DNA of 8,235 nt from positions 1 to 8,235 of the forward strand of contig CAINVI010000277.1 in assembly GCA_903854075.1 (NCBI GenBank), in the 5' to 3' direction. Shown here piece by piece: positions 5,154-8,235 of this stretch. The stretch is from Candidatus Pollutiaquabacter sp. (GTDB lineage: Bacteria; Bacteroidota; Bacteroidia; AKYH767-A; 2013-40CM-41-45). The position numbers and the translations under genes were made by a program. Under the pieces are notes generated by a model. The model ran no database searches. It was given only the letters and a program-made list of their open reading frames with translations, and had not been told where the DNA came from. Within the stretch, counting starts at the first letter, position 1. Every line of letters starts with the position of its first letter.

Positions 5154-8054
5154 TTATTCCAGTATCAACTCATCGATGAAAATATAGGCGGGATATCCTG
5201 CGCCAAGATGCCAATCCGGCAAGTCTCCGAATTTGGTTGCTTTCACTTTAACATAGCGAGCACGTACCTGCGGCACCTCACGAATCAAATCGTGTGTCTG
5301 CGGATTCATATCACGCGCTGAGACTGTATTGTCAACTTTTGCCACTTGGGTAAAGTTGTTGTTATCCGTCGAGATAAAAAAGGCAACATCTTTAGGCATT
5401 AAAATCCATGCGCGCGTATCCTGTAAAAATCCGGCGCCAAATCGCTGTAACGACATTTCCTTGCCCATATCAATAACCACCACAAAATCCTGTCCCTGGT
5501 AACCCTGCCATTCGCCTTTGCGCCATTCCTCATCACCACGAACTCCATTGATGATACCATCCGGTCCGCCCGCTGAATATTGCGGCGTATAGGTGCTGAC
5601 AAGTGTCACTTTCCAATCAGGATGTGGCAATCGATAATAATCACCGCGCGTCATCTTACTATAGTTACCATTTTTTACAGCGACAGCACGTAATGTACCG
5701 GTCTTAGTTAATGCCACCGGTGCATGGTAACGAAGCGAATTAACGGTTGGCTCTGATCCATCGATAGAATAGAAAATAGAATCCGTATTGGAAGTGATCG
5801 TCACCAACATTGAATCGTTGAATGTCTTTCCAGGCGCCAATAAGAAAGGAACCAAGACTATTTCTTCTTCTGTTCGCACCGAAGGATGTTCAAATGGGGC
5901 AACACCCCAGCCCATATTGGGACGGTCCTTCATGGTAAACGACAAATTTCCACCCGACATCAGTTTAGCAGTACCGATAAATGCTGAACCCACATAATTA
6001 CCGTTCCAGGAAAGTGACTGCACATACTTTCCGGAAGCTGACACCTCATCTGCACGAACAACAAGGTCTTTGCCATTTTCCAAATGCACGACAGCTTCCG
6101 GAAAGAGTGGAGTTCCGATAGCATAATAACCGGCTCCGGGCGTCACAGCATAAAATCCAAGTGAACTTAGCACATACCATGCACTCATTTGTCCGCAATC
6201 CTCATTACCAATCAAACCGTCGGGTGACGCTTTATAAAAGTCATCCATGATCTGTCGGAGTTTTTCCTGAGCTTTCCACGGCTGGCCGGCATAATCATAG
6301 AGATATGCCATGTTATGACTTGGCTCGTTACCGTGTGCATATTGTCCGATAAGTCCGGAGATATCTGCCTGTTGCCGACCGGTAGTCTTTGTGTCAGCCG
6401 AAAACAAGTCGTCCAGCTTTTTTGCAAAAGCCTCCTTACCGCCTAACATATTCTGCAAGCCGGGAATATCTTGAGGAACAAAGAACGTATACTGCCACGC
6501 GTTTGCTTCCGTGAAATTATTATTGACTTCGTATGGATCAAAAGGTTGCAACCATCCTCCATTTTTCGCCGGACGAATGAAGCCAGTATTGCGATCAAAG
6601 AGATTTTTCCATGACTGAGAACGGCGTATGTAGTTTTCGTAAACAGCACTATCACCGATAGTGCGGGCAAACTGTGCGATACACCAATCATCGTAGGCAT
6701 ATTCCAGTGTCTTTGAAACCGACTCATGTTCATCATCCATGGTCAAACGACCACCGTCAATATATGCACCAAGTCCATAACGCTCTCGACTTTCTGCACT
6801 TTTTCGCATAGCAGTCAGTGCAAGTTTCGGATCAAAATCACGTATTCCATTCATCCAGGCATCAACAATCACAGGAATAGCGTGATAACCGATCATACAT
6901 TCCGTTTCGTTGGCAGACAACTCCCATACCGGCAATAGTCCGCCCTGTTCATATTGAGCAAGAAATGTTTTAATATAATCAGATGTACGCTTACGGTCGA
7001 TCAATGTCATCAACGGATGCCAGGCACGAAACGTATCCCACAAAGAGAACACTGTGTATTGCGTATAACCAACTGCTTTATGCACTTTCCCATCGCGGCC
7101 ACGGTACTCTCCGTTTACATCGCTGTATACATTCGGAACAACCATGCAATGATACAACGCCGTATAGAATACTTTAAACTGCTCGTCGGTTGCACCCCGA
7201 ACTTCGATCCGGCTTAATTCTTTATTCCATTCAGCGCGGACGCGAGCTACAGCAGCGTTGAAATTCCAATCCGGTGAATCGTTTTTCATGTTTAGCCAAG
7301 CATTGGCTTCGCTAACCGATGAAAGTCCGACTTTCGCCTGCACTGTACTACCATCTCCTTCGAAAACGAGTACTACACGTTTTTCAGCTAGTGGCTCCAC
7401 CGGACCACGTGTGTCTTGCGCGCGCAATAATTTAAACGGCTGATCGAATTCAATGCAGAAATAGACCCATTGATCTTTAGCCCAGGCCTCCGAGCGACGA
7501 AAACCTTCGATTTTCGTTGGACTTATCGCACGGATGCGACCATCCAATAACAAATCGCGGTGATACAAGTCAAGTAAAACCTGTTTGGATTTTCCGGCAG
7601 TGAATGTGTACCGATGAAATCCGGAACGAAGCCCGGCAGTAAGTTCCACATCGATTCCGTCATCTTCCAGCTTTACGGCATAATAGCCTGGAGAAGCCTT
7701 TTCGGTAGCGTGTCGAAATCGTACAGCTTTCTTCTCGCCGGCTACAGGCGGACCTGAGAAGGGAAGCAATAAGATGTCACCATAGTCAGGACAGCCGGTA
7801 CCACTCAGGTGTGTGTGTGAAAAGCCGTACAACATAGAATCCGATTGATGATATCCGCTGCAACCCTCCCAGCTTCCGTCGATTCGGGTATCCGGCGACA
7901 CCTGAACCATTCCAAACGGCGCTGTAGCTCCCGGATAGGTATGACCGGCTCCACCTGTTCCTACGAAGGGATCTACATACTTTGTCAAGTCTTGGGCAGT
8001 AAGGCTTACAGTAGCAGATGCGAAAGTCAGAAGAAATAAAAACTGTCTTTTCAT
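5154..8054 (-). CDS. Exported GH92 alpha-mannosidase with CHB_HEX_C-like and F5/8 C-like domains
   Basis: GH92 enzymes are calcium-dependent, inverting exo-alpha-mannosidases acting on high-mannose N-glycans, yeast mannan or related glycans. I chose the ATG at 8054 because it gives a clean signal peptide (MKRQFLFLLTFASATVSLTA, cut near residue 20). A longer TTG start at 8072 would overlap the upstream gene. No lipobox Cys is seen, so the enzyme is periplasmic or secreted. The N-terminal beta-sandwich (about 26-265) carries YVDPFVGTGGAGHTYPGA and GFSHTHLSGTG. The helical barrel (about 275-710) carries FTEANAWQY with Glu516, probably equivalent to the general acid Glu533 of BT3990, then GNEPSHN and GNEDCGQMSAWY. 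A CHB_HEX_C-like module follows (about 740-805, FYSIDGSEPT), then an F5/8 C-like carbohydrate-binding module (about 812-966) ending AYIFIDELILE. The 966 residues exceed the roughly 730-750 of simple GH92 enzymes because of these modules. The exact linkage cannot be read from the sequence. Confidence 0.95.
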   Translation of the reverse strand: MKRQFLFLLTFASATVSLTAQDLTKYVDPFVGTGGAGHTYPGATAPFGMVQVSPDTRIDGSWEGCSGYHQSDSMLYGFSHTHLSGTGCPDYGDILLLPFSGPPVAGEKKAVRFRHATEKASPGYYAVKLEDDGIDVELTAGLRSGFHRYTFTAGKSKQVLLDLYHRDLLLDGRIRAISPTKIEGFRRSEAWAKDQWVYFCIEFDQPFKLLRAQDTRGPVEPLAEKRVVLVFEGDGSTVQAKVGLSSVSEANAWLNMKNDSPDWNFNAAVARVRAEWNKELSRIEVRGATDEQFKVFYTALYHCMVVPNVYSDVNGEYRGRDGKVHKAVGYTQYTVFSLWDTFRAWHPLMTLIDRKRTSDYIKTFLAQYEQGGLLPVWELSANETECMIGYHAIPVIVDAWMNGIRDFDPKLALTAMRKSAESRERYGLGAYIDGGRLTMDDEHESVSKTLEYAYDDWCIAQFARTIGDSAVYENYIRRSQSWKNLFDRNTGFIRPAKNGGWLQPFDPYEVNNNFTEANAWQYTFFVPQDIPGLQNMLGGKEAFAKKLDDLFSADTKTTGRQQADISGLIGQYAHGNEPSHNMAYLYDYAGQPWKAQEKLRQIMDDFYKASPDGLIGNEDCGQMSAWYVLSSLGFYAVTPGAGYYAIGTPLFPEAVVHLENGKDLVVRADEVSASGKYVQSLSWNGNYVGSAFIGTAKLMSGGNLSFTMKDRPNMGWGVAPFEHPSVRTEEEIVLVPFLLAPGKTFNDSMLVTITSNTDSIFYSIDGSEPTVNSLRYHAPVALTKTGTLRAVAVKNGNYSKMTRGDYYRLPHPDWKVTLVSTYTPQYSAGGPDGIINGVRGDEEWRKGEWQGYQGQDFVVVIDMGKEMSLQRFGAGFLQDTRAWILMPKDVAFFISTDNNNFTQVAKVDNTVSARDMNPQTHDLIREVPQVRARYVKVKATKFGDLPDWHLGAGYPAYIFIDELILE

Positions 8055-8058
8055 AAAA

Positions 8059-8235
8059 TCAATAGGTGTCAATTAGTGAACGAAACTGTATGGTGCTGAT
8101 ACCTTCAGCCGGAAAATCCGGATCACGGATAATTATTTCATACGATTGACCCGGAATCATATCGATGTAATTACGATCAAACAGGGAAGGATCTCCCTGA
8201 TAGGATAATTCCAGATTCTTGGCAAATGAAGATGA
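8059..8235 (-). CDS. C-terminal end of a probable GH2 beta-mannosidase (start outside window)
   Basis: Reading leftward from the right edge on the minus strand, an open frame of 58 codons ends in TGA at 8061-8059. The peptide contains FAKNLELSYQGDPSLFDRNY, then IDMIPGQSYEIIIRD and ends IQFRSLIDTY. The pattern A-x-N-(I/L)-x-L, an F-D/S-x-N-(Y/F)-(I/F)-D segment, and (I/L)-PG followed by a beta-strand is typical of the C-terminal Ig-like domain of GH2 beta-mannosidases. Such enzymes remove the core Man-beta-1,4-GlcNAc mannose, which fits its partner. Only this fragment is visible, so another enzyme with an Ig-like C-terminus is possible. Four bases separate its stop from the ATG of the GH92 gene, which implies one operon and probably coupled translation. 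Confidence 0.6.
   Translation of the reverse strand, partial: SSSFAKNLELSYQGDPSLFDRNYIDMIPGQSYEIIIRDPDFPAEGISTIQFRSLIDTY

Noticed and set aside
8055..8072. Upstream TTG start for the GH92 gene, adding six residues
   Set aside because: It would overlap the end of the upstream gene and put MTPIDF before a signal peptide that already starts well at the ATG at 8054.
1..8235. tRNA, rRNA, CRISPR arrays, insertion sequences or attachment sites
   Set aside because: I saw no cloverleaf-like sequence, no regularly spaced direct repeats with unique spacers, no transposase or integrase and no terminal inverted repeats.

Overview
The window looks like a chromosomal segment of a Bacteroidota bacterium, probably close to the Chitinophagales; that finer placement is inference from protein style alone. 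Three things point to the phylum. The first is the gene run lptE - TPR-like unknown gene - secG - groES - groEL. The second is the general lack of clear Shine-Dalgarno sequences before the starts. The third is a large exported GH92 mannosidase.

Left part (1-1924, + strand). The 3' end of an LptE-type LPS-assembly lipoprotein gene overlaps by one base a 402-codon gene of unknown function, which has a short TPR-like C-terminus. That gene is followed after 3 bp by secG, encoding a SecYEG subunit with an unusually long Ala/Pro/Gln-rich tail. The tight spacing suggests one envelope-biogenesis transcription unit, closed by a strong palindromic terminator.

Middle (1925-4192, + strand). About 250 bp of leader DNA carries a series of TTG(G/T)CA-like hexamers and one sigma-54-like site. 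It precedes the groES-groEL chaperonin operon. The operon ends in a clear GC-rich hairpin with a T-run. No CIRCE element is visible.

Next (4193-5112, + strand). A short spacer with a possible Bacteroidota-type promoter leads to an unrecognised 239-residue protein with two C-terminal membrane helices.

Right part (5154-8235, - strand). This part converges on the previous gene. It holds a 966-residue exported GH92 alpha-mannosidase with CHB_HEX_C-like and F5/8 C-like C-terminal modules. Four bases upstream of its start lies the end of another gene, whose C-terminus resembles that of GH2 beta-mannosidases. Together they suggest a small unit that removes alpha-mannose and then the core beta-mannose from N-glycan-like substrates, although the second assignment rests on only 58 residues.

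I found no RNA genes, insertion sequences, CRISPR arrays or prophage. I also found no strong sign of a new biological system. The best leads are the groES upstream repeats, the unknown gene between lptE and secG, and the unknown membrane protein after groEL.
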